A stretch of DNA of 64,000 nt, taken from CAYFZO01 sp965211995. Lineage in GTDB: Bacteria > Pseudomonadota > Gammaproteobacteria > Poriferisulfidales > Oxydemutatoraceae. The stretch is from NCBI GenBank assembly GCA_965211995.1, contig OZ243040.1, positions 1,798,001 through 1,862,000 of the forward strand, in the 5' to 3' direction. A model generated the notes under the pieces. It ran no database searches. It saw only the letters and a list, made by a program, of their open reading frames with translations, and was not told where the DNA came from. This document shows positions 16,408 through 25,070 of this stretch, piece by piece. The position numbers and the translations under genes are program-made. How positions within the stretch are numbered: position 1 is the stretch's first letter; each line of letters begins with the position of its first letter.

Positions 16408-16941
16408 TTATTTCTGCCTTGAATGTTTATTTTTCAACTCGACGTAGTGTGCGGCCGAGAACTTCAGGAATTCAAATTCCTCGGCGTTCAGCGGTCGTGT
16501 TTTTTTCACCGGCGAGCCGAGCCATAGAAATCCGCTTGCGAGATGCTTTCCCGGCGGTACCAGGCTGTTCGCGCCGACGATTGCGTGTTCTGAAACGACG
16601 GCGCCGTCGAGCACCGTTGCGTGCATTCCGATCAGGCAGGTGTTCCTTACCGTGCACGCGTGCAGGATCGCGCCGTGGCCGACGGTGACGTCGTCGCCGA
16701 TCTCAAGCGCGAAGCCGCCGGGTGCGAAGCGGCTGTCGGCGGTTACGTGCAGCACCGCGCCGTCCTGGACGTTGGTGCGTGCGCCGATGCGGATCGGCAT
16801 CAGGTCGCCGCGCACCGCGCACATCGGCCACACCGAAGAGTCGGCGCCGACGGCGACGTCGCCGAGCACTAAGGCGGTCTCGTCCACAAACGCCGACGCG
16901 TGGATCCGCGGTGTTTTGCCTTGATAAGCGCGTATTCTCAT
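16408..16941 (-). CDS. gamma-class carbonic anhydrase-like protein (YrdA/PaaY family)
   Basis: 177 aa left-handed beta-helix (hexapeptide-repeat) protein. Metal-binding histidines are visible in AVLHV and in VTVGHGAILHACTV, and the RGDLMPIRIGARTNVQDGAV turn is typical of YrdA-like gamma-carbonic anhydrases. Start chosen at the ATG read at 16941, which has an AAAGGTG site just before it; the longer frame to 17031 has no family similarity. Substrate is uncertain, since many YrdA proteins have weak or no CO2 hydratase activity. Transcribed away from ubiA. Confidence 0.92.
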   Translation of the reverse strand: MRIRAYQGKTPRIHASAFVDETALVLGDVAVGADSSVWPMCAVRGDLMPIRIGARTNVQDGAVLHVTADSRFAPGGFALEIGDDVTVGHGAILHACTVRNTCLIGMHATVLDGAVVSEHAIVGANSLVPPGKHLASGFLWLGSPVKKTRPLNAEEFEFLKFSAAHYVELKNKHSRQK

Positions 16942-17045
16942 CACCTTTCTTATCCGGGAAATGCGGGTGACGATTGTAGCGCACCGGACCTCGCCGGCTT
17001 GACGCCGCATCGGCTCAGCAACGCAAGGCACCGGAGGAGAGATCT

Positions 17046-17153
17046 TGCAAATCCGCCGCGCTTACGCATGGTTGACGCGCCCCGACCGGCCGGTGGGTAT
17101 TGACCCGCTGCCGTGACCGATGCTGTGGTCGTTGTGGCTTGCGGGCAATCGGG
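17046..17153 (+). pseudogene. 5'-end remnant of ubiA
   Basis: About 108 bp upstream of ubiA repeats its beginning: GTTGACGCGCCCCGACCGGC at 17071 matches 17396, 325 bp further on, and GCTGTGGTCGTTGTGGCTTG at 17119 matches as well. The copy has an in-frame TGA where ubiA has TGG (CCGTGACCG against CTGTGGCCG). It begins upstream of the ATG-equivalent and stops in the first transmembrane helix. The rest of the 413 bp gap holds no gene. Confidence 0.9.
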
Positions 17154-17354
17154 GCGGGCGGGGGCGGGGTTTTGCAAGTCCATCATAGCGGCCATCGCAT
17201 CAGGAGTTTTACCGCGTCGCCCGGAGCGGACGTGATTGGGAGATAACCGACCGGGCACAACACCGGATCAACGTTCTTCGTTTTGGGGAAATTCCCGCCG
17301 CCGCCTGCGATGCGTTCAGGGTCAGCCGCCGGACGCATTACAATCCCCGTTGCC

Positions 17355-18224
17355 ATGCAAACGTTTGTCGCAGATCGCCTTCGCGCTTATGCATTGTTGA
17401 CGCGCCTCGACCGGCCGGTGGGTATTTACCTGCTGCTGTGGCCGACGCTGTGGTCGTTGTGGCTCGCGGGCAATGGGCGACCGTCGCAAACGGTGTTCGT
17501 CGTGTTCGTGCTCGGCGTCGTGCTGATGCGTTCGGCGGGCTGCGTGATCAACGACTACGCCGACCGCGATCTCGACGCGCAGGTTGAACGCACGCGCGGG
17601 CGTCCCCTTGCCGCGGGGTTGGTGACGCCGACCGAGGCGCTGGCGCTGGCCGGCGTGCTCGTGCTGCTTGCTTTTCTGTGCGTGCTGCTGACCAACCGGC
17701 TGACGATCCTGATGTCGTTTGCGGCGCTGGCGCTCGCGGCGACCTATCCCTTTATGAAGCGGGTCCACTACTTGCCGCAGGTGCATCTCGGCCTCGCTTT
17801 CGGCTGGGCGATTCCGATGGCTTGGACCGCGCAGACCGGTGAACTCCCGGCGCCGGCGGCGTGGCTTTTGTATGTTGCCAATGTGTGCTGGTCAATCGCT
17901 TACGACACGATGTACGCGCTGGCCGACCGCGACGACGATCTGCGCGTCGGGATCAAGTCCAGTGCCATTTTGTTCGGGCGCTGCGACCGCGCGCTGATCG
18001 GCCTGTTTCAGGCGTTGACGTTGTCGCTGCTGGCCACCGTCGGTTGGATGCACGGCGCCGGCGGGTGGTTTTACACGGGCGTGGCCGCCGCCGCCGCGCT
18101 TGCGGTTTATCAGCAGCGGCTGATCCGACACCGCGCCCCGGCGGAATGCCTGCGCGCTTTTGCGAACAACGCGTGGTTGGGGCTTGCCGTGTTTGCCGGA
18201 TTGTTCGTTGATCTATTGCCGTGA
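17355..18224 (+). CDS. ubiA: 4-hydroxybenzoate polyprenyltransferase
   Basis: Attaches the polyprenyl chain to 4-hydroxybenzoate in ubiquinone synthesis; inner-membrane enzyme with eight or nine helices. Both Asp-rich motifs are present: NDYADRDLD (first) and YDTMYALADRDDDL (second), which bind Mg-diphosphate. The ATG at 17355 gives MQTFVADRLRAYALLTRLDR, the usual start; 289 aa. No ubiC lies upstream, unlike many relatives. A partial copy of the 5' end lies upstream at 17046-17153. Confidence 0.96.
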   Translation: MQTFVADRLRAYALLTRLDRPVGIYLLLWPTLWSLWLAGNGRPSQTVFVVFVLGVVLMRSAGCVINDYADRDLDAQVERTRGRPLAAGLVTPTEALALAGVLVLLAFLCVLLTNRLTILMSFAALALAATYPFMKRVHYLPQVHLGLAFGWAIPMAWTAQTGELPAPAAWLLYVANVCWSIAYDTMYALADRDDDLRVGIKSSAILFGRCDRALIGLFQALTLSLLATVGWMHGAGGWFYTGVAAAAALAVYQQRLIRHRAPAECLRAFANNAWLGLAVFAGLFVDLLP

Positions 18225-18244
18225 AATTTGGATAAGGATTCCCC

Positions 18245-18755
18245 ATGCGTTTTCTGCGTAAGAAACCGTCAGAGCGTTTCAGAAGATGGGTTCTGATTCC
18301 GCCGGCCCGGTTTAGAATTGCCAAAGCCGGGGTTCATTTCGTGGATCTTTCCGGAACTTCCTCCACGTCCTGCAGAAAGGAGCTTTACGACCGATTCGGC
18401 TGGCCTTACGGCAAGGTCAACCAAGAATTGCCGGAATGCTGCGCGTTGTTTGAGGCGCTTCGTCGTCATGTTCCGGCGTCGTGTATGCGGGAAGAAATAG
18501 CATACCGGCAGGACCATGCTGTGCAATGAAGAAAATAAGCCGCTTGTGAATTTTATTGCAAGATACGAGAATCGGCGGGAAGACTTGGCTTACGTAGGCG
18601 AACAAATCGGCTTGCCGGGGTTCGGGCAATCCATGGCGCTCAGGAGGACACCTTCAAAATACGATTACCGTGAATATTATGACGACGAGTTACGTGACAA
18701 GGTCGCGGCAGCCTGCCGCTGGGAAATAGAGCGATTCAATTACACTTTTGACTAG
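18245..18755 (+). pseudogene. frameshifted sulfotransferase (Sulfotransfer_2-like)
   Basis: Two overlapping frames: 18245-18529 (with AKAGVHFVDLSGTSSTSCRK and LYDRFGWPYGKVNQELPE) and 18516-18755 (FIARYENRREDLAYVGEQIG, ending YDDELRDKVAAACRWEIERF). The second matches the C-terminal end of the sulfotransferases at 31-33 kb (FVGRFERF..DL..VIERAG; IDFYD..TRRLVAAKYKSDI). The PAPS-binding loop is degraded and the middle, including the 3'-phosphate-binding segment, is missing. I read it as a dead sulfotransferase with an internal deletion and at least one frameshift. Confidence 0.65.
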
Positions 18756-18842
18756 GACTTCTCTAAAAAATCAGAGGCTTGGGAAGCAATGACTTTCGCG
18801 CTTGAGATGAACTGCAACCGGATATCATAACGGCGCGGACGG

Positions 18843-19688
18843 TCAACGCGTCCTCGTGGTGCGAGGGCGGTGCCGGTTCAAGTCTGGTATGCCCACCCTC
18901 GCCGCCACCCACACTTCGACGCGCACGGCGCCCGCTTTGCGCAGCACGCGCGCGGCCTCGTTGACGGTTGCGCCCGTCGTCATTACGTCATCCACGATCG
19001 CGACGAAGCGTCCTCGCGGTGCGCGGCGCGGCGCAAAAGCGCCCTTGGGATTTTTCAGGCGCTGCTTGGCCGGCAGCGCCGTCTGCGGCACGCTCGCGCG
19101 GACTCTTTTCAGGCAATGTGCGTCGAGTGGCACGTCGAGGCGGCGCGACAGCACGCACGCAATTTCGTGCGCCTGATTGAAACCCCGTTGGCGCAAACGC
19201 GCGAGGTGCAAAGGGACCGGCACGAAACAGTCGGGCCGGGACAGATTGCTTTGCGCCGCGGCGCGCGTTGCGAGCAAGGTGCCGATCAGGCGCGCGCAAT
19301 GCAGGCGTTTGCCGAACTTCAAGCCGCGGATCAGGCCGTCTATCGGCGGCGCGTAGGGGAAAGCGGCGAACGCCCGGTCGAACGCGGGGGTGTGCGCGAG
19401 GCAACGCCCGCAGATCGTGCCGGCGGCCGCGTCGTCGGGCACCGGCCCGGCGCACAGGGGGCAACCGCGCGCAGGTGCGGGCAACTCGGCGAAGCACGGG
19501 CGGCAAAAGTCGGTGGCGGGTTCTCCCTTGCCGAGGCACGTCGGACAACTTGGCGGGAACAGCCATGCGACCAGCGCGTCCCACCGGGTGGCTGCGGGCG
19601 ATGTTTTATTCCCGATTGACACGTGTCGGTCCCTTTGCACCTCGTGCGTCTGTGCTATTGCGGGCGATTTTTTACTTCTGATTGACAT
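18843..19688 (-). CDS. comF: ComF family phosphoribosyltransferase-like protein
   Basis: ComF-type protein linked to natural competence or DNA uptake. An N-terminal four-cysteine zinc module (CPTC, CRPC, CPLC, CGRC) is followed by a PRTase domain with VPVPLHLARLRQRGFNQAHE and the PRPP-binding loop VAIVDDVMTTGATVNEAARV. The N-terminus is odd: the first 22 residues (MSIRSKKSPAIAQTHEVQRD) arise from a 63 bp in-frame tandem duplication of the 5' end. The original start was probably the GTG at 19622 (VSIGNKTSPA), giving 259 codons. In relatives comF is divergent from bioB; here about 9 kb of accessory DNA separates them. Confidence 0.92.
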   Translation of the reverse strand: MSIRSKKSPAIAQTHEVQRDRHVSIGNKTSPAATRWDALVAWLFPPSCPTCLGKGEPATDFCRPCFAELPAPARGCPLCAGPVPDDAAAGTICGRCLAHTPAFDRAFAAFPYAPPIDGLIRGLKFGKRLHCARLIGTLLATRAAAQSNLSRPDCFVPVPLHLARLRQRGFNQAHEIACVLSRRLDVPLDAHCLKRVRASVPQTALPAKQRLKNPKGAFAPRRAPRGRFVAIVDDVMTTGATVNEAARVLRKAGAVRVEVWVAARVGIPDLNRHRPRTTRTR

Positions 19689-19690
19689 GT
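19595..19690. repeat. 63 bp tandem duplication of the comF 5' end
   Basis: TGCGGGCGATGTTTTATTCC (19595) and TGCGGGCGATTTTTTACTTC (19658) begin two copies of a 63 bp unit, each continuing GATTGACA[C/T]GT. Because 63 is a multiple of three, the duplication adds 21 codons to comF in frame and turns the GTG start into ATG in the outer copy. Confidence 0.9.
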
Positions 19691-19806
19691 CTGTTGCTCT
19701 TGGTTCCCCCGGGTTTTGCGGGCGCGCCGCCCGTGTATATCAGAGTCGGCTCGGTATCTTGCAGCGCGTGCGGCGGACGGGCCTGAAAGGTGCGCGAGCG
19801 GTATCC

Positions 19807-19930
19807 CCGGCATGGGCGGGTCGCGCGCGGTATCGGGAAATGAGGCGGCGTCGTACAGATGGCGCTTCCGGCATGGGCGGGTTGCGCGCGGTATCGGGGC
19901 TTACGCGCGACGAACGCGGCGGTCAGCGGT
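19807..19930. repeat. 61 bp direct repeat in the comF-fic gap
   Basis: CCGGCATGGGCGGGTCGCGC at 19807 recurs at 19868 (61 bp on), with a short third match CCCGGCATGGGTGGAC near 20018. The surrounding gap 19689-20209 (521 bp) holds no gene that I can support; several GC-rich open frames there have no family resemblance. Confidence 0.75.
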
Positions 19931-20209
19931 CTCCTTCCTGGCGAGAGGGGCTGTGCGGGCGGGCAAGATGTCGGCGGGGCGTGGGTTGCGGCGGGTGCGC
20001 TGGAGTATCGCCCGGCATGGGTGGACAACTCAATGGCCGCTCTGGGCAAATTTTGCAGGTCACCACACGCCCCTATTCGCCGAATCTGGCCTGATCTGGC
20101 CTGATTCGGCAAGGTAAACTGCAAAAATCCTTGTTTCTCCGTCCTAAATTATGGAAAGTCTGATCGGTAGATTGAAAAGTGTAAGGTTATGGTTTATGCT
20201 TTTAGGGTT

Positions 20210-21184
20210 ATGAAATATGAACAACTGACCGAGAAAAAGAAACTGCTGGATGGCCATCGGCCATTGCCGGCCGCGCTGGTGCGCAATCTGGATGACTGGT
20301 TTCGGATCGAATTGACCTACACAAGTAACGCGATCGAAGGGAATACGCTCACGCGGCGTGAAACCGCGCTGGTGGTTGAAAAAGGCTTAACCGTCGGCGG
20401 CAAGACCCTCACCGAACATCTGGAAGCGGTTAACCACGCCGAGGCACTGGGTTGGGTAAAGGAGCAGGTGGGAGGCAAGCCCAAAGATCTGAGCGAGAGA
20501 GACATCCTGCATATCCATGACGTTATCCTGAAAGGGATTGACGATGACAACGCAGGCCGCTACCGCAATGTGCCGGTGAGGATTTCCGGCTCCACCGTTG
20601 CTTTGCCTAATCCGCGCAAGGTGCCGGATCTGATGGCCGGATTTGTGGAATGGCTCGAGCAGGCCGATGATCCGCACCCGGTGGAATTGGCCGCCGAAGC
20701 GCATTACAGGCTTGTGACCATTCACCCGTTCGTGGACGGCAATGGCCGCAGCGCCCGACTGCTGATGAACCTTATCCTGCTGATGTCCGGCTACCCCGCC
20801 GCCATCATCCGCAAGCGTGATCGGCTGGCCTATATCGCCGCGCTGGAAAAAGCACAGCACGGCGGCTCGAAAGACGATTACCTGAAGATCATCGCGAAAG
20901 CCGTGAACCGTTCGCTGGATATTTACCTCAAGGCGATAAGGGGAGAAACGCAAGAGCAGCCCGATGACGACGGCTTGTTGAAGATCGGCGAGTTGGCAAA
21001 ACAAGTCGGCGAGAACAATTCCACGATCCGCCACTGGACCAAGAAAGGTTTGCTGAGAGTCGCCGAAACCACGGCCTCCGGCTATCAACTCTATGCGACG
21101 GACGCGGTTGGCAAGGTCAAGTTGATAAAAAGGCTCAAGGCGCAGAGATTAACGCTCGACGAAATCAAAGAAAAAACCCGGTGA
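20210..21184 (+). CDS. Fic-family protein with C-terminal MerR-like DNA-binding domain
   Basis: Fic enzymes usually transfer AMP (or another nucleotide) to target proteins. The catalytic motif HPFVDGNGRSAR is complete at about residues 172-183. An N-terminal inhibitory helix TSNAIEGN (class II, residues 38-45) would block the ATP site with its glutamate until relieved. After the Fic domain, from about residue 248, LLKIGELAKQVGENNSTIRH leads into a MerR-type winged helix (WTKKGLLRVAETTASGYQLY). This suggests a Fic enzyme that binds DNA, possibly its own promoter. Start at ATG 20210; ATG 20189 is an alternative. First gene of the accessory block between comF and bioB. Confidence 0.9.
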   Translation: MKYEQLTEKKKLLDGHRPLPAALVRNLDDWFRIELTYTSNAIEGNTLTRRETALVVEKGLTVGGKTLTEHLEAVNHAEALGWVKEQVGGKPKDLSERDILHIHDVILKGIDDDNAGRYRNVPVRISGSTVALPNPRKVPDLMAGFVEWLEQADDPHPVELAAEAHYRLVTIHPFVDGNGRSARLLMNLILLMSGYPAAIIRKRDRLAYIAALEKAQHGGSKDDYLKIIAKAVNRSLDIYLKAIRGETQEQPDDDGLLKIGELAKQVGENNSTIRHWTKKGLLRVAETTASGYQLYATDAVGKVKLIKRLKAQRLTLDEIKEKTR

Positions 21185-21351
21185 GGCTTTTAATTTGAAC
21201 GGTGTCGTTTGAAAGAAGGGCTTTACGCACGCACGCCCGTCAGCGTGATTCTGTGCGGCGGGAAATCCGGCGGGCGCCGATTTGACGAAGCAAAGAGTGT
21301 TATTGCGAACTTGTTGATCTACTTTGATTACAATATGGAGATGCAAATAGG

Positions 21352-22299
21352 TCAGTTGTTTTTCTTCATTACAAACCAGGCGGCTATAACGAGAGCTATT
21401 ATTCCTATGAAGAAGGAGAGAGTAGGGAGAAAGGACTTGTCGATATCCTTGAGTGTTCCCGATAAAATCGAGTAGCCAACGCCGACTATGCCGATAATTC
21501 CCGCGACCAACCCCGCCATTTTCTCAATCAAAATCGCTCGCATCTGAGGGATAATTGTCTGAATGCGTTCGTTCAAAGATTTAGTTTCTGTTTCAAACTT
21601 GCCGGCCAGCGTTCGGACGTCCGTGGAAACGGTTTCAAATTTACCGTCTAGTTCCATGAGTTCGGTTCCGATATGATTGAAAGGGTATCCCGCTTCTTTT
21701 AGTTGTTTGACGGAATAATCTTTTCCAAAACAAGAGGACACGATTTTTGATTTTTGGATGTTAGCGGGTATTTTTCGTTTCGAGTATGCAATGCCCTTAG
21801 ACTCTTGATATTTATCCTCCTCCCTTCCGCCATATTCAATTTCTGGAAGTTCGTCGCCTTCCAGTCTGATGAGGGTTAACTTGAAAATTGGTTCTCCCAA
21901 TCCAATGGTCAGGTCACTGGACGACGAATTGCGAAGTTGCCAGTTCAGAATCCCCTGAAATCCGGCGTCAACTTTGGTTGCGATCTGCGCTATCCCCTCT
22001 CGCATCATCGTGGTCGTAGGGGTAATGAATGCCATCAACATGGCATTTTCGAAGTGCTGTTGCACGGTCGCCATGGAAAAATCAATTTTTTCCATGCTGG
22101 AAAAAGAAATCGATTCTCCCGGTTGAACTTTCAAGTATTGTCCATCTTTCAGCGACGCTTCCTCTCCTGTGGAGTGAAATAAAATATGCTTCCCAAGCCT
22201 CAGCGCGATGCCGTTGGGATTCAGGAGGGACTTATCTGCATTGATAAGCACGCTGCCAATCAACGGTTTGATTTCTTTGTCCGAAAGAAAAGTTGCCAT
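21352..22299 (-). CDS. dCTP deaminase/dUTPase-fold protein with two C-terminal membrane helices
   Basis: Residues 1-160 follow the dCTP deaminase pattern: FLSDKEIKPLI, INPASYDLRLG-like LLNPNGIALRLGKHI, a QYLKVQPGESI strand, TPTTTMMREGI where the enzyme has RSSLARLG, and DAGFQGILNWQLRN where it has DPGWSGCIVLEFYN. The catalytic glutamate of the enzyme (E138 in E. coli Dcd) aligns with Q121, so deamination is unlikely and nucleotide binding is the more probable role. Residues 215-255 look coiled (two KFET-type repeats), then two helices, about 259-281 and 290-312, anchor it in the membrane. AT-rich and in a defence-like block; function unknown. Confidence 0.7.
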   Translation of the reverse strand: MATFLSDKEIKPLIGSVLINADKSLLNPNGIALRLGKHILFHSTGEEASLKDGQYLKVQPGESISFSSMEKIDFSMATVQQHFENAMLMAFITPTTTMMREGIAQIATKVDAGFQGILNWQLRNSSSSDLTIGLGEPIFKLTLIRLEGDELPEIEYGGREEDKYQESKGIAYSKRKIPANIQKSKIVSSCFGKDYSVKQLKEAGYPFNHIGTELMELDGKFETVSTDVRTLAGKFETETKSLNERIQTIIPQMRAILIEKMAGLVAGIIGIVGVGYSILSGTLKDIDKSFLPTLSFFIGIIALVIAAWFVMKKNN

Positions 22300-22523
22300 T
22301 TTACTTAAGGGATTTTTGGCTGAAAAAATGGTCGGTTTCCAGTGTCCTTTGTGCCATTACGACAAACAAGATATGGGAGAATAAACGCCCTTTACTTTCT
22401 AAGCAACCTTTAAGCCATACTGCCTAATTCAACCTGTTTCGGCGGCTCGTAACGCACTGGCCTTTCTGCCCTTTGCCGGCAGCCGATCTTTTTGCCCCGA
22501 CCATCAGCGTCTTGCTCTTTCGG

Positions 22524-23159
22524 TTATTCCCCCGACGATTGCCTGAAGTGATGGAAAGCCTTTTTGAGATCCCAGGGCACTCCTCTGCCGAAGAAATACA
22601 TCCAGCCGAGGTTGCCGTGGGCCCGTTTTTCTCCCTGCTCTATCGCCAGGGTGAACCATTTCTCCGCCTCTCCGTAGTCTCTTGCCACACCCCAGCCGCG
22701 CTCGTACATGACCCCGAGATTGGTCTGTGCCTCGTCGTATCCCTGCTCCGCCGCTTTGCGAAACCATTTCACCGCCTGAACCTAGTCCCGGCGGCCTCCT
22801 TTCTCGTGGGTGTGCATCATGCCGATATTGTTCTGTGCGTCGGCGTGTCCCTGATCCGCCGCCTGTTGGAACCAGCGCTTCGCCTCGGAATGGTCCCGTC
22901 GAACCCCCTTGCCGGTGTAGTACAGCAGGCCGAGACTGTTTTGGGCATCCACATCTCCCTGTGCCGCCGCTCTGCGGTGCTGCTGCACCGTCTCATGGAC
23001 GGTTATCGAGCCACCGGGTGTTGCGGTTTCACTGTGCTGCTGTGTTGACCGGGAGCCGTCCGGCACGGATGACCGGGTTTCCGCGCCGCCGTGTCCTGCG
23101 ACCAGCACAAGCGACAGCAGCGTTCCCCGCAGCCAGCCAAAGATTTCCGCGTTGTTCAT
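22524..23159 (-). pseudogene. secreted Sel1-repeat protein split by an in-frame amber codon
   Basis: Starts with a Sec-type signal peptide (about 27 residues, LRGTLLSLVLVAGHGGAET) and continues with Sel1/TPR-like repeats: AQNSLGLLYYTGKGVRRDHS, AQNNIGMMHTHEKG, AQTNLGVMYERGWGVARDYG and AHGNLGWMYFFGRGVPWDL. The frame is interrupted at 22782-22784 by TAG just before VQAVKWFRKAAEQG, where a sense codon such as TAC would restore a normal repeat. No other damage is visible, so the mutation is recent or the codon is read through. Sel1 proteins mediate protein-protein contacts. Confidence 0.8.
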
Positions 23160-23296
23160 TCTGCAAATAGTACTACGAGCGCTTGCGGGACGGTAAGGCG
23201 CGGTCTTTGTCGGGCAGGGGGGAGGGGGGTGCGGAGGCGGGGTGATGTTTGCTTCTTATATTTCCTTGAATTCTTTCACGGTGTTCTTTATCAGGG

Positions 23297-25042
23297 CTAC
23301 TTTATTGTGAGAACTTCCTCTCCCAGCATATCAACGATTTTTACGGCTACTTTTGAACCGGCTCCAAGAATGTCAAGTTTATATTCGCCTTTAATAAAAT
23401 CAGTTTTCTTTTTCGGCAGATCGCTTTTTACGATGTTGAAACTTTTGCCGTTGTAATCGGTATCGATCAGCACGCAATCAATCTGCGCTCTAAAATCTCC
23501 AATCTTCTCGTCAAAAATAGTTCGGTCAATCTCCATTCCCTTAAGAATGAGGGGGCTGATGTAACCGATGATTTTTACCGTAGCCCGTTTGTTTCTTTTG
23601 GTGATTTTCACTTCCGCCTGTGCAGGTTGGTTTGTGAATATTCCATCCTGCTGGATATCGCGGACGGTGATTTTATTGATGGGTTTTTTCTCTATGGCAA
23701 GGCTGGCGATGATTCCCATCTCCGAACCGTTGCAAAAAACGGTAATGTTGCGTGTTTCATCCGGGCGATTCTGTTGTAGTTCGTCTTTTATGATTTGAAT
23801 ATCCAGTCGGGTTAACGGTTTATCCAGATCAACGACTTTTACCAGTTGTCCGCCGACTGTTCCGTCAAAAAACAAATCCTTGCGGTCGGTCTCAATGCCG
23901 TATTTGGAGATAATGATTTTATTGAGTCCGTTTTGTTTGGAAAAATCGTAGTTGTTCACTCGGTAGTGAATAAGTCCGTGTCCGTTTTTTTCCGCAAGAT
24001 CGCCGTTCTTTTCTTTGATAACGTCTTGTAACCGCTTAATCGTGGTTTGAATTGCGCCTTTATTTAAGTCTGCCATAATCCAGCGGCGGCCTAATTTTTC
24101 GGCAACGGCGGCGGTCGTTCCGCTACCGCAAAAACAGTCCAGCACGATGGAATCTTCGTTGCTTGAGGCTTTGATTATGCGTGCTAAAAGGGCCTCAGGT
24201 TTTTGGGTGGGATAATTAGTTCGTTCATGAGACATAGAGTTTATGTAAGGGATATCATCCCACCAATCCTTCATTCGTATTCCTTTACCTAAATACAATT
24301 TGTATTTTTCCCCTCTTAAGTATTGCCAACGATGCTTTCCGTTTTCGTCTTCCTCCGTAAAATGCGCCTCTGCATCAGCATATTCTTCATAGGGTTGATG
24401 CCAAATACATGAATCTCCTTTGCTGTACCAAATCAATGAATCATGGGAATTTTGAAAAGTTTTTGAAGTTGCCGTCCATCTTCTATATCCCCAAACAATT
24501 TCGTTTCTACAATTTTCCGCTCCAAATACCTCATCTAGCAAAAAGCGCAAATGATGGCTTTTATGCCAATCACAATGCAGATACATACTCCCTTGATCGC
24601 TCAATAATTCCCTCATCAAGATCAGTCGTTTATACATAAATTGTAAATAGTTGTCATTAGCCCAGATATCTTCGTATTGCGCCTGCTCAATGAGAGTATG
24701 TCTTTCACCCTCTAGCTTTTCGGACTGCCCGTGCAATTTCACCTTACGTACATAATCCGCTCCTGAATCAAATGGCGGATCAATGTATATCAGGTCAATC
24801 TTTCCTCGAAACCCGGCAATCAAAAGCGAGGAAAGGATTTCCTTGTTGTCGCCATGAAATAGCAAGTTGTAATTGTTTTTGATAAATTCCTTGTACGATG
24901 GCTCATCTGGTGGATTAGAAACACCGACGGTTTCACATAACTGAGCTGGAAAGTGCTGTACAACATCCAGTGGTTTTTTGCCAACCCAATGGAGCATGGG
25001 GCGACCTTTAAGCGGGGTGATTTTGAGTGTGTTATTAGACAT
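23297..25042 (-). CDS. mod: Type III-like DNA methyltransferase (Mod subunit)
   Basis: Adenine/cytosine-N4 class DNA methyltransferase of the beta arrangement: catalytic DPPF at residues 88-91 (LIYIDPPFDSGADYVRKV) precedes the SAM-binding IVLDCFCGSGTTAAVAEKLG near residue 300. Between them lies the target-recognition region. The C-terminal 200 residues are variable. At 581 aa it is within the Mod range. It is the last gene of a res, nucleotide-binding protein, mod run on the minus strand, 28 bp after the middle gene. It protects host DNA and supplies specificity for the Res subunit. Confidence 0.88.
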   Translation of the reverse strand: MSNNTLKITPLKGRPMLHWVGKKPLDVVQHFPAQLCETVGVSNPPDEPSYKEFIKNNYNLLFHGDNKEILSSLLIAGFRGKIDLIYIDPPFDSGADYVRKVKLHGQSEKLEGERHTLIEQAQYEDIWANDNYLQFMYKRLILMRELLSDQGSMYLHCDWHKSHHLRFLLDEVFGAENCRNEIVWGYRRWTATSKTFQNSHDSLIWYSKGDSCIWHQPYEEYADAEAHFTEEDENGKHRWQYLRGEKYKLYLGKGIRMKDWWDDIPYINSMSHERTNYPTQKPEALLARIIKASSNEDSIVLDCFCGSGTTAAVAEKLGRRWIMADLNKGAIQTTIKRLQDVIKEKNGDLAEKNGHGLIHYRVNNYDFSKQNGLNKIIISKYGIETDRKDLFFDGTVGGQLVKVVDLDKPLTRLDIQIIKDELQQNRPDETRNITVFCNGSEMGIIASLAIEKKPINKITVRDIQQDGIFTNQPAQAEVKITKRNKRATVKIIGYISPLILKGMEIDRTIFDEKIGDFRAQIDCVLIDTDYNGKSFNIVKSDLPKKKTDFIKGEYKLDILGAGSKVAVKIVDMLGEEVLTIK

Positions 25043-25070
25043 CAGAATTATGCTTTTACACGGCTAACAT

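Noticed and set aside
21209..21475. 88-codon plus-strand frame after the Fic gene
   Set aside because: Half of it is antisense to the dCTP-deaminase-fold gene and the rest has no similarity.
22473..23170. Plus-strand frames opposite the Sel1 gene
   Set aside because: The Sel1 repeats on the minus strand explain the region; the plus frames are their complement.
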